Shown here piece by piece: positions 7,167 to 14,496 of a stretch of 15,742 bases of DNA. Positions within the stretch are counted from its first letter, which is position 1; each line of letters starts with the position of its first letter. A program made the translations under genes and the position numbers. The notes beneath the pieces were generated by a model, which was not told where the DNA came from, made no database searches, and saw only the letters and a program-made list of their open reading frames with translations. The stretch is taken from contig JABDQB010000392.1 in assembly GCA_013042495.1 (NCBI GenBank), positions 1 to 15,742 on the forward strand, written 5' to 3'. This DNA comes from Gemmatimonadota bacterium (GTDB lineage Bacteria > Gemmatimonadota > Gemmatimonadetes > Palauibacterales > Palauibacteraceae).

Positions 7167-7172
7167 ACGCAA
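7144..7172 (-). promoter_or_regulatory. Candidate promoter of lexA
   Basis: Minus strand TTGCGT (7172-7167), 17-nt spacer, TAGCTT (7149-7144). The predicted start near 7137 gives a leader of about 45 nt containing the AGGAG used by the ATG at 7092. The -10 hexamer equals that of the truA promoter candidate. The repeat array at 7123-7166 overlaps it, as expected for repression. Confidence 0.45.
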
Positions 7173-7183
7173 CCCGGGCGAGG

Positions 7184-7212
7184 TTGGAATCCACGAGGGC
7201 CGCACATATGTT
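7184..7212 (+). promoter_or_regulatory. Candidate promoter of the subtilase gene
   Basis: Plus strand TTGGAA (7184-7189), 17-nt spacer, TATGTT (7207-7212); each hexamer matches the sigma70 consensus at four of six positions. It would give a leader of roughly 44 nt ending in GGGAGG before the ATG at 7263. It lies outside the AACCGAA repeats, 17 bp away. Confidence 0.4.
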
Positions 7213-7262
7213 CCTCGCCGTCCGGCTCGGGTGAGGCCGGTAGGAGTTCTCGTGGGAGGATC

Positions 7263-10200
7263 ATGACCAGAGGTTTCCGAGCGCAGGTTCGACGGCGGCG
7301 GGTACATAGAGGCGGTCGAACACGGACCCACCTGGCGGCCGCCGTCCTTACAGCCGGGGCCCTGGCCGTGCTCGGTTCGCCTGGACCACTGAGGGGGCAG
7401 GCGGCGCAGTCCGGAGAGGAAGGACCTGTCGCCCCGGCACTCAGTGCGGCCCTGCAACGTGCGGTCCCGGACGATACTCTATCCATCATCGTTCAGTACG
7501 CGGCCCCCGCTCCCGTACCTGGACCCGCTGCCGACCTTGTGCGGCGCCTCCAGGTGCGTTCCACGAACGCGCTGGTCTCGCTGGATTCGGCCACGGCTCG
7601 GGCAGGATCGGAGCTCCAAATCAGGGAGCGCCTGTGGGTGGTTCCAGCGGTGTTGGCGGAGGCGAGCCCGGCTGCGATCATGGCGCTCGCAGCGGATCCG
7701 TCGGTGGTGCGCATCTACCTCGACGAGCGGCTGCCAGTGAGTCTCTCGCCACTGGGCCTTTCCATCGCCGATCCGAGCTACACCTCTCAGGCCATGCTGA
7801 CGATTGGCGCCGATGCCGTATGGGACCAGGGGGTAACCGGCGAGGGCACGACGATCGCATTCTTCGACTCCGGCGTTGACGGCTCCAACGCCATGGTCTC
7901 GTCGAGGTGGAGGGGCCGGAGCTCCGACCTGCGGGCCTCCTGGTTCGATCCGTTCACCAGGGCCTCGGCTCCACAGGACCCGATCGGCCACGGGACGCAG
8001 GTTGCCGTAGCCGCGCTCGGGGCCCTCGCTACGGGAGACACGCTGAAGTTCCCCGACGGAACTCTCATCGTCGCGTCGTCTCCGATCGACGTGGTGACAG
8101 GCGCGGCTCCGCGCGCGGAGTGGATCGCGGCCCGCGTATTCGAGCGCTTCGGGAGCGGCGATTACACGAGACGCTCCGTGCTCCTCCAGGCCTACCAATG
8201 GGCCCTCGATCCTGATGGAAACCCCGCGACGCCGGACGCCCCGGATGTGATCAACAACAGCTGGGGTGTCTTCGCCGGGGCGGCGAACTTCGACGCCTGC
8301 AACGACATCCTCTACGACGCGATCGACGCGGCAGAAGCCGCCGGAATCGCGGTGATCTTTTCATCCGGCAATTCGGGCCCGGCCCCGGGTTCGGTGACTC
8401 CACCCGGCGCGCGGGACGACCCGGGTCTCCGGAGCATGGCCGTCGGCGCTACGACGGGAACTCCGGGCAATCTCGCCGTCGCCGACTACAGCGGCCGCGG
8501 ACCCTCTCAGTGCGGTGGAGGACTCAAGCCCGAGCTCGTCGCCCCCGGCCGGGTTCCGGAGGTGCGCGCCGCGGGAAGAGCGGCAGCGCGCCTGACCGGC
8601 TTTGCGGTGAGCGGAACCTCGTTTTCGGTGGCGCAGGTGTCGGGCGCCCTGGCTCTCGTGCTCCAGGTGCGACCGTCCGCGGCTCCCGAGGAGGCGAAGC
8701 GCATCCTGCTGGACACGGCCGACGATCTCGGCGCGGGGGGGCCGGACAACGACTCCGGTTACGGGCTATTGAACGTTCCCGCTGCCGTGCAGCGAGCCAA
8801 CGCTGCGTTCGCCGGCGGACTCTTGCAGGCTTCAATCGTCCGCCGAACGCGGGACAGCCTGTACGTGGGCTTCCATAACCGTGGAGGCGCGGCCTGGGCC
8901 GGCGGCGAGGCGTGGGTGATCCCGGAAGGCAGGCCGCCGGTAGCCCGAGATCTTCCCTATCTGGATCCGGGGGGAGCGGTTCGACTCGGTCTGGCTATCG
9001 ACCCGGAATCGGGCACACGCACGGTGCGCGTAGCGGTCACCGACCGCTCTGGCGGGATCGTACTTTCCCGGGTCCTCGTCAACGGCCCCCCCAACCTGTT
9101 CGGAGGCTGGATCCTGGAAGCCGGCAACCTGGCAGCCGGGGGCAATGATTTCGGCCGGTTCGGACGCGTGGCCGCGTTCCGCGGATTCGAGTGGGATGGT
9201 GACGAGCTTCTTCCGGCGGGAGGGATCGCGGTCGCGGGGGCTGGCCGCGTCTCCGATGGATTCTACACGACGACTCTCGGGCGGGCCGACCTCAAGTCTT
9301 CGGCGCCGGCGATCGAGACGGACTGGGCGCCGTCACGGTCCGAGACAGACGTTCAGCCGACACGTGCGGAATACCGTTTCGACGACCTGGAAGCGCTCGG
9401 TCCGCTTGGCCTCGAGGTCAGAGCGGTCGCCCAGGCGAGCGATGCGAGCGGCGTCGGCGCGCTCACCGTCGTGGCGACCGTACGCAACCTGTCGGGGAGC
9501 CGAATCCCCGACGCGATCCCGGCCTTCCTGGCCGATTGGGACCTTGGCGGAGGTGAGACCGTGCGCTGGTCCACCGAGATGCAGGCTTTGGTGGCCGAGT
9601 CGCGGGACGGCGCAGGCCCCGTCGCGGTGCTGGCCTCGGAAGGTGACGTGGTCGCCAGGTCGTCCGTACCCCTGGGAACTTCCGCGATCGGCGCAGTCTA
9701 CGAACCGGACAGTGGAGTGCTGTGGGACGTGTTCGAAGAGGGCGACAAGCTCGACCTCGTCAGGGGTGTGGACCCGGGTGGGCTACCCGGCTTCGCGACG
9801 GCGTTGGACCGGGCGGCACTCCTCAGCGTCGGGCCGCTCGATCTACCGGCGGGCGAGTCGCAGACCGTCCGCTTCTGGCTGCTGGCCGCTCCGTCCGAGG
9901 CGCAGGCGTCAGCACGTTTGCAGGAGTTGCGCGACGAGCCCATCGAACCGCCGGGGCCCGACGGCCGCTTCGAGATCGAACCGCCTTTTCCGAATCCTCT
10001 GCGGACCGGATCCGGTCGAGTCATGAATTTCCCGTATAGCGTCCCTGACGCGGCGCGTGAAGACGGTCTCGCCCTGGTCTTCGAAGTGTACGACGTGGCC
10101 GGTCGGCGACTGGTGCGGCAGACGCATCCTCTCTCGCCAGGCGGTGACCTACCCCGGGTGACGTGGGATGGCCTGCTGGCCGAAGGTCTCGAGGCGGCGT

Positions 10201-10271
10201 CAGGGGTTTATCTGTTCGTCGTTCGGCTGGGTGACGAGACGCGATCGGGCCGCCTGATGTTGGTCCACTGA
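7263..10271 (+). CDS. Exported subtilisin-like (S8) serine protease with FlgD-like C-terminal domain
   Basis: Probable secreted or surface endopeptidase of 1002 residues. An Arg-rich start leads into a hydrophobic signal peptide (about 23-47, ending near RGQAAQ). Residues ~70-158 resemble an inhibitor-I9-type propeptide (SIIVQYAAPAP, DPSVVRIYLD). The catalytic domain (~170-512) has Asp202 (FFDSGVDG), His243 (GHGTQVA), oxyanion Asn370 (SSGNSGP) and nucleophile Ser453 (GTSFSVAQ). The usual Pro two residues before the final His/Leu of GTSxAxP is replaced by Gln. A long beta-rich region of unknown family follows (~515-900). The last ~95 residues match the FlgD Ig-like fold (VYDVAGRRL, TWDG, ASGVYLFVVRLG), a domain often used for surface attachment or secretion in such lineages. 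GGGAGG precedes the ATG by 3 nt. Substrate is unknown. Confidence 0.92.
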   Translation: MTRGFRAQVRRRRVHRGGRTRTHLAAAVLTAGALAVLGSPGPLRGQAAQSGEEGPVAPALSAALQRAVPDDTLSIIVQYAAPAPVPGPAADLVRRLQVRSTNALVSLDSATARAGSELQIRERLWVVPAVLAEASPAAIMALAADPSVVRIYLDERLPVSLSPLGLSIADPSYTSQAMLTIGADAVWDQGVTGEGTTIAFFDSGVDGSNAMVSSRWRGRSSDLRASWFDPFTRASAPQDPIGHGTQVAVAALGALATGDTLKFPDGTLIVASSPIDVVTGAAPRAEWIAARVFERFGSGDYTRRSVLLQAYQWALDPDGNPATPDAPDVINNSWGVFAGAANFDACNDILYDAIDAAEAAGIAVIFSSGNSGPAPGSVTPPGARDDPGLRSMAVGATTGTPGNLAVADYSGRGPSQCGGGLKPELVAPGRVPEVRAAGRAAARLTGFAVSGTSFSVAQVSGALALVLQVRPSAAPEEAKRILLDTADDLGAGGPDNDSGYGLLNVPAAVQRANAAFAGGLLQASIVRRTRDSLYVGFHNRGGAAWAGGEAWVIPEGRPPVARDLPYLDPGGAVRLGLAIDPESGTRTVRVAVTDRSGGIVLSRVLVNGPPNLFGGWILEAGNLAAGGNDFGRFGRVAAFRGFEWDGDELLPAGGIAVAGAGRVSDGFYTTTLGRADLKSSAPAIETDWAPSRSETDVQPTRAEYRFDDLEALGPLGLEVRAVAQASDASGVGALTVVATVRNLSGSRIPDAIPAFLADWDLGGGETVRWSTEMQALVAESRDGAGPVAVLASEGDVVARSSVPLGTSAIGAVYEPDSGVLWDVFEEGDKLDLVRGVDPGGLPGFATALDRAALLSVGPLDLPAGESQTVRFWLLAAPSEAQASARLQELRDEPIEPPGPDGRFEIEPPFPNPLRTGSGRVMNFPYSVPDAAREDGLALVFEVYDVAGRRLVRQTHPLSPGGDLPRVTWDGLLAEGLEAASGVYLFVVRLGDETRSGRLMLVH

Positions 10272-10425
10272 GATCGCGGTGCGGTTCGCTGCTAAACGTT
10301 TTGTGTGTGCCGCGCATTCATGCTTCAGGGAAACATGGCGGAGCGGCATCCGTCTTTCCGGCACCGGCGAGCGACCTGCCGGAGGCCAGTCTACCGTACC
10401 TACCGCACAATGGAGGCATTTCGTG

Positions 10426-11964
10426 ATGCGACGCATGGTCCGTACGTTCGCCGCGGCCGCGGCGGTCCTGGCCCTGGCGCCCGGGGCTTCGGCGCAAATA
10501 GCGCAGGAGATTGTCGACATGGATGTCGTCGAGAGCATCCGGGTCGAGGGTCTCGAGAATTCTCAGATCGAAGAACTGGCGGGGTATCTAACAGACGTGA
10601 TCGGTCCCCGGCTCACAAACTCCCCCGGCATGACACGGGCAAACGAGTGGACCGCCGAGATGCTCAGGGAATGGGGCCTCGAGAACGTCCAGATCGAGCC
10701 GTGGGGTGAGTTCGGACGCGGCTGGGAACGCGTGTCCTACAGCGGCCGAATCCTGGTTCCGTTCGTTCAGCCGCTTGTGGCGCAGCCGTCAGGATGGACC
10801 GGAAGCACCCCGGGAATGGTCGTCGGACCAGCCGTGATCATCGAGGCCGAGTCGGTGGAGGAGCTGGAGGCTTACACCGGAACGCTCGCCGGCGCGTGGA
10901 TCCTGTCTCGCCAACCCGTCGAAATGAACCCGGATTGGGAGCCGAGGCCGCTTCGGACTCCGCTGGAGGACCTCCTGGAGCCGGCCGAGGAGCCCGAGGG
11001 ACGACCACAGCGGGACCCCGAGGAGCGGGCCAGGCGGATCGCCGAGTGGCGGCGTATGAGGGAAGTCCGCCAGGCGATGGCCGAGTTCCTGATCGACGAA
11101 GGGATCGCTGGCATGCTCGTTCCGTCTTCCCGCGAATACACGCTGGTGCGCGGGGGTGGAAGCGGCGCGGGACGCGATCCGGCGAACCCCGAGCCTCCGC
11201 CCGAGCTCAACGTGTCCGGCGAGCAGTACAACCAGATCTACCGCAACGTGAAGCGGGGTATACCCGTCGAGCTCGAGATCGACGTGCAGAACCAGTTCTA
11301 CTCGGACGACCTGCAATCCTACAACACGCTGGGCGACATCACCGGCTCGGACCTGGCGGACGAGTACGTGATGATCGGCGCCCACCTGGACTCGTGGCAC
11401 TACGGAACAGGAGCGACCGATGACGGAGCTGGATCGGTCGTGATGATGGAAGCCATGCGCATCCTGAAGGCGCTGGATCTGCAGCCGCGCCGAACGATTC
11501 GCATCGGCCTCTGGGCGGGCGAGGAGCAGGGACTGCTCGGATCGCGCGGCTGGGTGGCAAAACACTCGGATTTGCACCCGAAGATCTCTGCGTATCTGAA
11601 TGTGGACAACGGCACCGGCCGGCTGCGCGGGATCTGGGATCAGGGCAACGAGGCGGCGATCCCCGTCTTCGAGCAGATCCTGTGGCCGTTCCGCGACCTG
11701 GGTGTGGTGGCGGTTAAACACGGCAACACGGGTGGCACGGATCACCTCGCGTTCGACGCGGCCGGTATCCCCGGGTTCAACTACATTCAGGACCCGATCG
11801 AATACGGGACGTTCACGCACCACACGGCGGCTGACACGTTCGAGCGGCTGATGATCGATGACTTGAAGCAGGCGGCCGTCGTGGTGGCCGCGACCGCGTA
11901 TCAGCTCGCCATGCGTGACGAGATGATGCCCCGGAAGCCGGTGGAGACACCGAGCACGGATTGA
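10426..11964 (+). CDS. Exported M28-family zinc metallopeptidase
   Basis: Likely extracytoplasmic aminopeptidase or carboxypeptidase of 512 residues, closest in layout to plasma glutamate carboxypeptidase-like M28 proteins. A signal peptide occupies 1-23 with probable cleavage after ASA. Residues ~100-290 include a protease-associated-like domain (VVGPAVIIEAES, TLAGAWIL) interrupted by a very charged Glu/Arg/Pro insert at ~165-215. The two-zinc site follows: His320 (GAHLDSW), bridging Asp332 (ATDDGAG), Glu366/Glu367 (AGEEQG), Asp394 (NVDNG) and His466 (THHTAAD). The frame is open back to 10279, but the upstream part lacks sense. ATG 10426 has GGAGG 9 nt upstream and begins the signal peptide. 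The 154-bp gap after the subtilase shows no clear promoter or terminator, so co-transcription is possible. Confidence 0.93.
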   Translation: MRRMVRTFAAAAAVLALAPGASAQIAQEIVDMDVVESIRVEGLENSQIEELAGYLTDVIGPRLTNSPGMTRANEWTAEMLREWGLENVQIEPWGEFGRGWERVSYSGRILVPFVQPLVAQPSGWTGSTPGMVVGPAVIIEAESVEELEAYTGTLAGAWILSRQPVEMNPDWEPRPLRTPLEDLLEPAEEPEGRPQRDPEERARRIAEWRRMREVRQAMAEFLIDEGIAGMLVPSSREYTLVRGGGSGAGRDPANPEPPPELNVSGEQYNQIYRNVKRGIPVELEIDVQNQFYSDDLQSYNTLGDITGSDLADEYVMIGAHLDSWHYGTGATDDGAGSVVMMEAMRILKALDLQPRRTIRIGLWAGEEQGLLGSRGWVAKHSDLHPKISAYLNVDNGTGRLRGIWDQGNEAAIPVFEQILWPFRDLGVVAVKHGNTGGTDHLAFDAAGIPGFNYIQDPIEYGTFTHHTAADTFERLMIDDLKQAAVVVAATAYQLAMRDEMMPRKPVETPSTD

Positions 11965-12000
11965 GCGCTAGGGTCGTCGATGCCGACTTCGTGCAATGAC

Positions 12001-12045
12001 GGAAGGAACCCGTCATCCCTTCTGGATGGCGGGCTTCCTGTTTCT
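12001..12045. terminator. Bidirectional hairpin terminator between convergent genes
   Basis: CATCC (12014-12018)/GGATG (12024-12028) with a 5-nt loop, a T-G wobble, CCCG (12009-12012)/CGGG (12030-12033), a 3-nt bulge, then GGAAG (12001-12005)/CTTCC (12034-12038). TGTTTCT follows on the plus strand, serving the M28 gene. Minus-strand reading gives a weaker TTCCTTCC tail directly after the rqcH stop at 12044. Confidence 0.65.
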
Positions 12046-12775
12046 AGGGGTCCAGGGCAAGACGCTCCGCGGTGGCTGCGTCAGGCTCGACGAACAGAGT
12101 CGAGACGCGTTCGGGAACCACGGCGCCCGGGGAGGCCTTCCGCGGTTTGCGCACGTGCTTCCGCCGCGTCCAGTCGACGGCAACCATGCTGCTGTGACGC
12201 GCTTCCGAGTGCAGCGCCGCGAGCACGGCGGCCTCCGTCAGGTCGGCGTGCGGCGGATTCTGCTCGCGCTTACCCCACCGCATGATCACGTGGGCGCCGG
12301 CCGCCTGCTGGGCGTGCAACCAGATATCGTCGGGCGCCGAGTGCCGGAACGTGAGGTCGTCGTTCGCGCGTGACGACCGGCCGACTCGGATCTCGAGCCC
12401 TCCCGATGACCGATACCGGCGGTAGGGAAGTGCCTCCTCGTCGGACGACCGGCCAGTGGATCCTGCCTTCGCCGCCGCCTCCCGTCGTCCTCCAACCAGG
12501 TCCCACAGCTCGTCGGTGGCCCCCGCGGAGCGCAGCGTAAGCAGGCCAGCCTCCAAGCGCGCAATTCGTTCGTCGGTGGCTTTCACCCGGCGAGGGACGG
12601 CGCGGGCGGCGCGTTCCCGGCGGCCAGCCCGGTCATACAGGGACTCGGCGTTCCCGACGGCGTCCCGTCGCGGGTCGAGCGAGACCTCGACTTCCTGTCC
12701 ATCGAAGCCCATCAGCCGAACGCGGCTCGCGCCCCTCGGGACCTCCTTCTTCCGGGCCAGGAGCAGCTTGCCCAT
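12044..12775 (-). CDS. rqcH: RqcH/NFACT-family protein, C-terminal part (NFACT-R), frameshifted
   Basis: C-terminal part of a ribosome quality-control protein (Rqc2/RqcH; formerly fibronectin-binding-like), which binds peptidyl-tRNA-obstructed 50S subunits and recruits Ala-tRNA. The 243 codons from ATG 12775 encode the end of the coiled-coil-like helices (GKLLLARKKEVPRG, ATDERIARLEAGLL). The NFACT-R (DUF814) domain follows: YRRYRSSGGLEIRVGRSS, NDDLTFRHSAPDDIWLHAQ, AHVIMRWGK, EAAVLAALHSEA. The same frame carries sensible family sequence upstream of this ATG, back to about 12844 (DLRKRRAALLRQLDG, SAGHLRG), so ATG 12775 is not a true gene start. The reading continues from the N-terminal part at 12860-13781 if one extra base is skipped. 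A hairpin terminator lies just past the stop. Confidence 0.85.
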   Translation of the reverse strand: MGKLLLARKKEVPRGASRVRLMGFDGQEVEVSLDPRRDAVGNAESLYDRAGRRERAARAVPRRVKATDERIARLEAGLLTLRSAGATDELWDLVGGRREAAAKAGSTGRSSDEEALPYRRYRSSGGLEIRVGRSSRANDDLTFRHSAPDDIWLHAQQAAGAHVIMRWGKREQNPPHADLTEAAVLAALHSEARHSSMVAVDWTRRKHVRKPRKASPGAVVPERVSTLFVEPDAATAERLALDP

Positions 12776-13781
12776 TCCCCGCAGGTGTCCAGCGCTTACA
12801 CCATCCAGCTGGCGCAGGAGCGCGGCACGCCGCTTCCTCAGGTCGGGCGCGACGCTCCATCATCCGTCCAAGGCGCTCCGTCTCCAGTGTGTTCCCGGTT
12901 CCAGCCGGCTCCCTGACACCGGGCTCGGCGGGCGGGGGCAACAAGGCACTCCCCGCGGCGGCGATCCGCATACCCTCGAGCAGGCTGGCGCACCGACGGG
13001 CACCGGGATGGATCGCCGTGGGGTAGGGCTGCTGGGCTCCGGCCACCGGCAGGAGCCAGGCCTGCCCGGTCGGGACACGGGTGCCGGCGTACCGGTCGTA
13101 GGCCAGGGCGAGCGCATCGTCGCTGTCGTCCGTTGCCGCAGCGCCCAGGATCCAGTCCACGTTGAGCGTACTGGTCCACGCCGCCGACCGCAGCAGCACG
13201 GCACGCCGATCGGCTGGGGGCACCGCCACGAGGAGGGTCTTCCACTCGTCGCCATCGGGGGCGGAATCCGCCCACGCTCGGGCTCCCTCCGGCCGCTCGT
13301 ACACCGCGCCGGTCCGCAGGGAGCGCCCGCCCGCGGACCTCTGCCACAGGACGGCCTCGATGCGGTCGTCGGCGCCGCGAGCCAGGACCGCGTTCCATTG
13401 ATTGGTGTGGAGTTCGACGTACAGGCGGAACACGGGAGGGAGGTCAGCGCGAACATCCCGAAGGCCGCCCGCCAGGTCAAACACGATCAGGCGCTCGTCC
13501 ACCGTGGCCCACACGTCCGCCAGGTACAACCGGCGGAAATCGATTCGCCGGTCCGTCTCTTCGGCCCCGTCGGGAATCGCGTCGGCCGTGACGACGAACC
13601 CGGCTGCAGGATGCAGGAGAATCCCTATGACGTCCTGCTCTCCCGTCGATTTCTCGAGTGGGATCCAGACTTCCCGCCGTTCGCGGCGCAGGCTAAGGCC
13701 CAGAACACGCTGACCGCGGCAGCGCAGCCGAATCTCATCGACGATCCCCGCAATCAGAACCGGGTCGTACCGAACGGCCAA
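12633..13781 (-). CDS. rqcH: RqcH/NFACT-family protein, N-terminal part (NFACT-N), frameshifted
   Basis: N-terminal part of the same RqcH-like protein. The start is TTG 13781, with AAAGGA at 13793-13788 and 6-nt spacing; MAVRYDPVLIAG is a normal NFACT-N beginning, and the open frame further up to 14249 is antisense to the yqeK-like gene. The NFACT-N domain covers ~1-200 (RLYVELHTNQWNAVL at ~119-133; VDERLIVFDL at ~94-103). HhH-like and helical parts follow, to TERLGRMMERR near residue 311. After that the frame turns into Arg/Pro/Gly-rich nonsense up to a stop at 12633, while the true continuation lies in another frame. The two parts together, 12044-13781, would give about 579 residues, normal for the family. 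Residues 96-97 are Glu-Arg where Bacillus RqcH has Asp97-Arg98. Confidence 0.82.
   Translation of the reverse strand: MAVRYDPVLIAGIVDEIRLRCRGQRVLGLSLRRERREVWIPLEKSTGEQDVIGILLHPAAGFVVTADAIPDGAEETDRRIDFRRLYLADVWATVDERLIVFDLAGGLRDVRADLPPVFRLYVELHTNQWNAVLARGADDRIEAVLWQRSAGGRSLRTGAVYERPEGARAWADSAPDGDEWKTLLVAVPPADRRAVLLRSAAWTSTLNVDWILGAAATDDSDDALALAYDRYAGTRVPTGQAWLLPVAGAQQPYPTAIHPGARRCASLLEGMRIAAAGSALLPPPAEPGVREPAGTGNTLETERLGRMMERRARPEEAACRAPAPAGWCKRWTPAGNGQAAPGPEEGGPEGREPRSADGLRWTGSRGLARPATGRRRERRVPV
12844..12859 (-). other. Frameshift site within rqcH
   Basis: Up to the codons for MMER (frame 1) and from GAC CTG AGG AAG (DLRK, frame 2; GAC at 12844-12842) the sequence reads as one conserved protein. 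Frame 2 has a TGA at 12862-12860, so the shift must lie between 12859 and 12844, in GAGCGTCGCGCCC. Joining needs one base removed (or two added). There is no stop or slippery codon of the prfB type, so a recent indel or assembly error is likelier than programmed frameshifting. Confidence 0.8.
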
Positions 13782-13787
13782 AGCGGG

Positions 13788-13793
13788 TCCTTT
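13788..13793 (-). promoter_or_regulatory. Shine-Dalgarno site that sets the rqcH TTG start
   Basis: AAAGGA on the minus strand, 6 nt before TTG 13781. It is the only good ribosome-binding match at the point where the NFACT-N homology begins, and there is no ATG or GTG nearby in this frame. Confidence 0.6.
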
Positions 13794-13840
13794 CTCACCA
13801 ATTCGAAGTGAAGACGACGACGTCCTCAGTGCCCCAGTTG

Positions 13841-13870
13841 TTGAGCGCCCCCGGAGCCAATATCTATCTG
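13841..13870 (+). promoter_or_regulatory. Weak promoter candidate for yqeK-like gene
   Basis: TTGAGC (13841-13846), 18-nt spacer, TATCTG (13865-13870), in the 145-bp gap between the divergent rqcH and yqeK-like genes; AT-rich TATCTATCTG stands out locally. An alternative register is TTGTTG with TATCTA at 13861-13866. Low-confidence call by eye. Confidence 0.25.
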
Positions 13871-13926
13871 TACGACTGTCGTGGCACCCCCGCCGCGGGC
13901 GTCGTCCGTCAGCAGCCCTGGAGCCC

Positions 13927-14496
13927 ATGCAGATGCACCCCGTTCTCGAACGCGCCGGAACGAATGCCGAGCTACCGGTCTGGGCCCGGTGCGGGAAGAG
14001 GCGCCGGGCGCACGGCGTGCGGGTTGGCGATCTGCTCGCGGCGTGGGCTACGCAACTGGCGTTGCCCGAGCGCGACCGAGTCCGCTGGCGAGCCGCCGGT
14101 GTTCTACACGACGCCCTCAAGGACGCTCCGTTCGCCGAGCTGCATGAGGTGGCGGGCGAGGGATGGCCCGATCCTGTGGTGCACGCCCCTGCGTGCGCCG
14201 CCAGACTCGCGACGGACGGGGTCGACGACCCGTTTCTGCTGGATGCCATCCGGTACCATCCGGTCGGTCACCCGGATCTGGATCCGCTGGGCGAGTACCT
14301 GATCCTGGCTGACTACCTCGAGCCGGGCCGCAATGTGGGCAGCGCGAAGCGGCAGAGACTTCGGGATCGATTGCCGGAAGATCGCCACGAAGTTCTCACC
14401 GAAGTGGTGTGTCAGAGGCTCGGGAGACTGCTCGGCAAGAACCGGCCGCTGATGGACTGTTCGGTGGGCCTCTGGAACCGGCTGGTCAATCCGTGA
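13927..14496 (+). CDS. yqeK: YqeK-like HD-domain phosphohydrolase (probable diadenosine tetraphosphatase)
   Basis: The YqeK family hydrolyses Ap4A symmetrically to ADP in the cytoplasm, with Fe bound by an HD domain. The 189-residue protein shows the ordered HD ligands: His in RAHGVRVGDLL (~residue 29), HD in VLHDALKD (~60-61), VVHAPACAARL (~84), and the closing AIRYHPVGHPDLDPLGEYLILADYLEPGR block, whose AD and EPxR are typical of YqeK. GGAG at 13920-13923 lies only 3 nt before ATG 13927 but 9 nt before a second ATG at 13933, so the latter may be the real start. It overlaps the LytR_C gene by GTGA. In many bacteria yqeK sits between nadD and rsfS; nadD is absent here, the upstream neighbour being divergent rqcH. 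Family confident; substrate inferred. Confidence 0.8.
   Translation: MQMHPVLERAGTNAELPVWARCGKRRRAHGVRVGDLLAAWATQLALPERDRVRWRAAGVLHDALKDAPFAELHEVAGEGWPDPVVHAPACAARLATDGVDDPFLLDAIRYHPVGHPDLDPLGEYLILADYLEPGRNVGSAKRQRLRDRLPEDRHEVLTEVVCQRLGRLLGKNRPLMDCSVGLWNRLVNP

Noticed and set aside
10279..10425. 49-codon upstream extension of the M28 peptidase
   Set aside because: Signal peptide and ribosome-binding site place the start at 10426; the upstream part is not signal-like.
12844..12859. Programmed frameshift of the prfB type
   Set aside because: There is no stop codon in the zero frame at the site, no slippery run and no upstream Shine-Dalgarno-like stimulator; an indel is simpler.
12456..13811. 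451-codon open frame on the plus strand opposite rqcH
   Set aside because: Shadow of the high-GC rqcH sequence; no recognisable domain, while both NFACT domains are evident on the minus strand.
13782..14249. Upstream extension of the rqcH N-terminal frame
   Set aside because: It is antisense to the yqeK-like gene and precedes the NFACT-N start at TTG 13781, which has its own ribosome-binding site.
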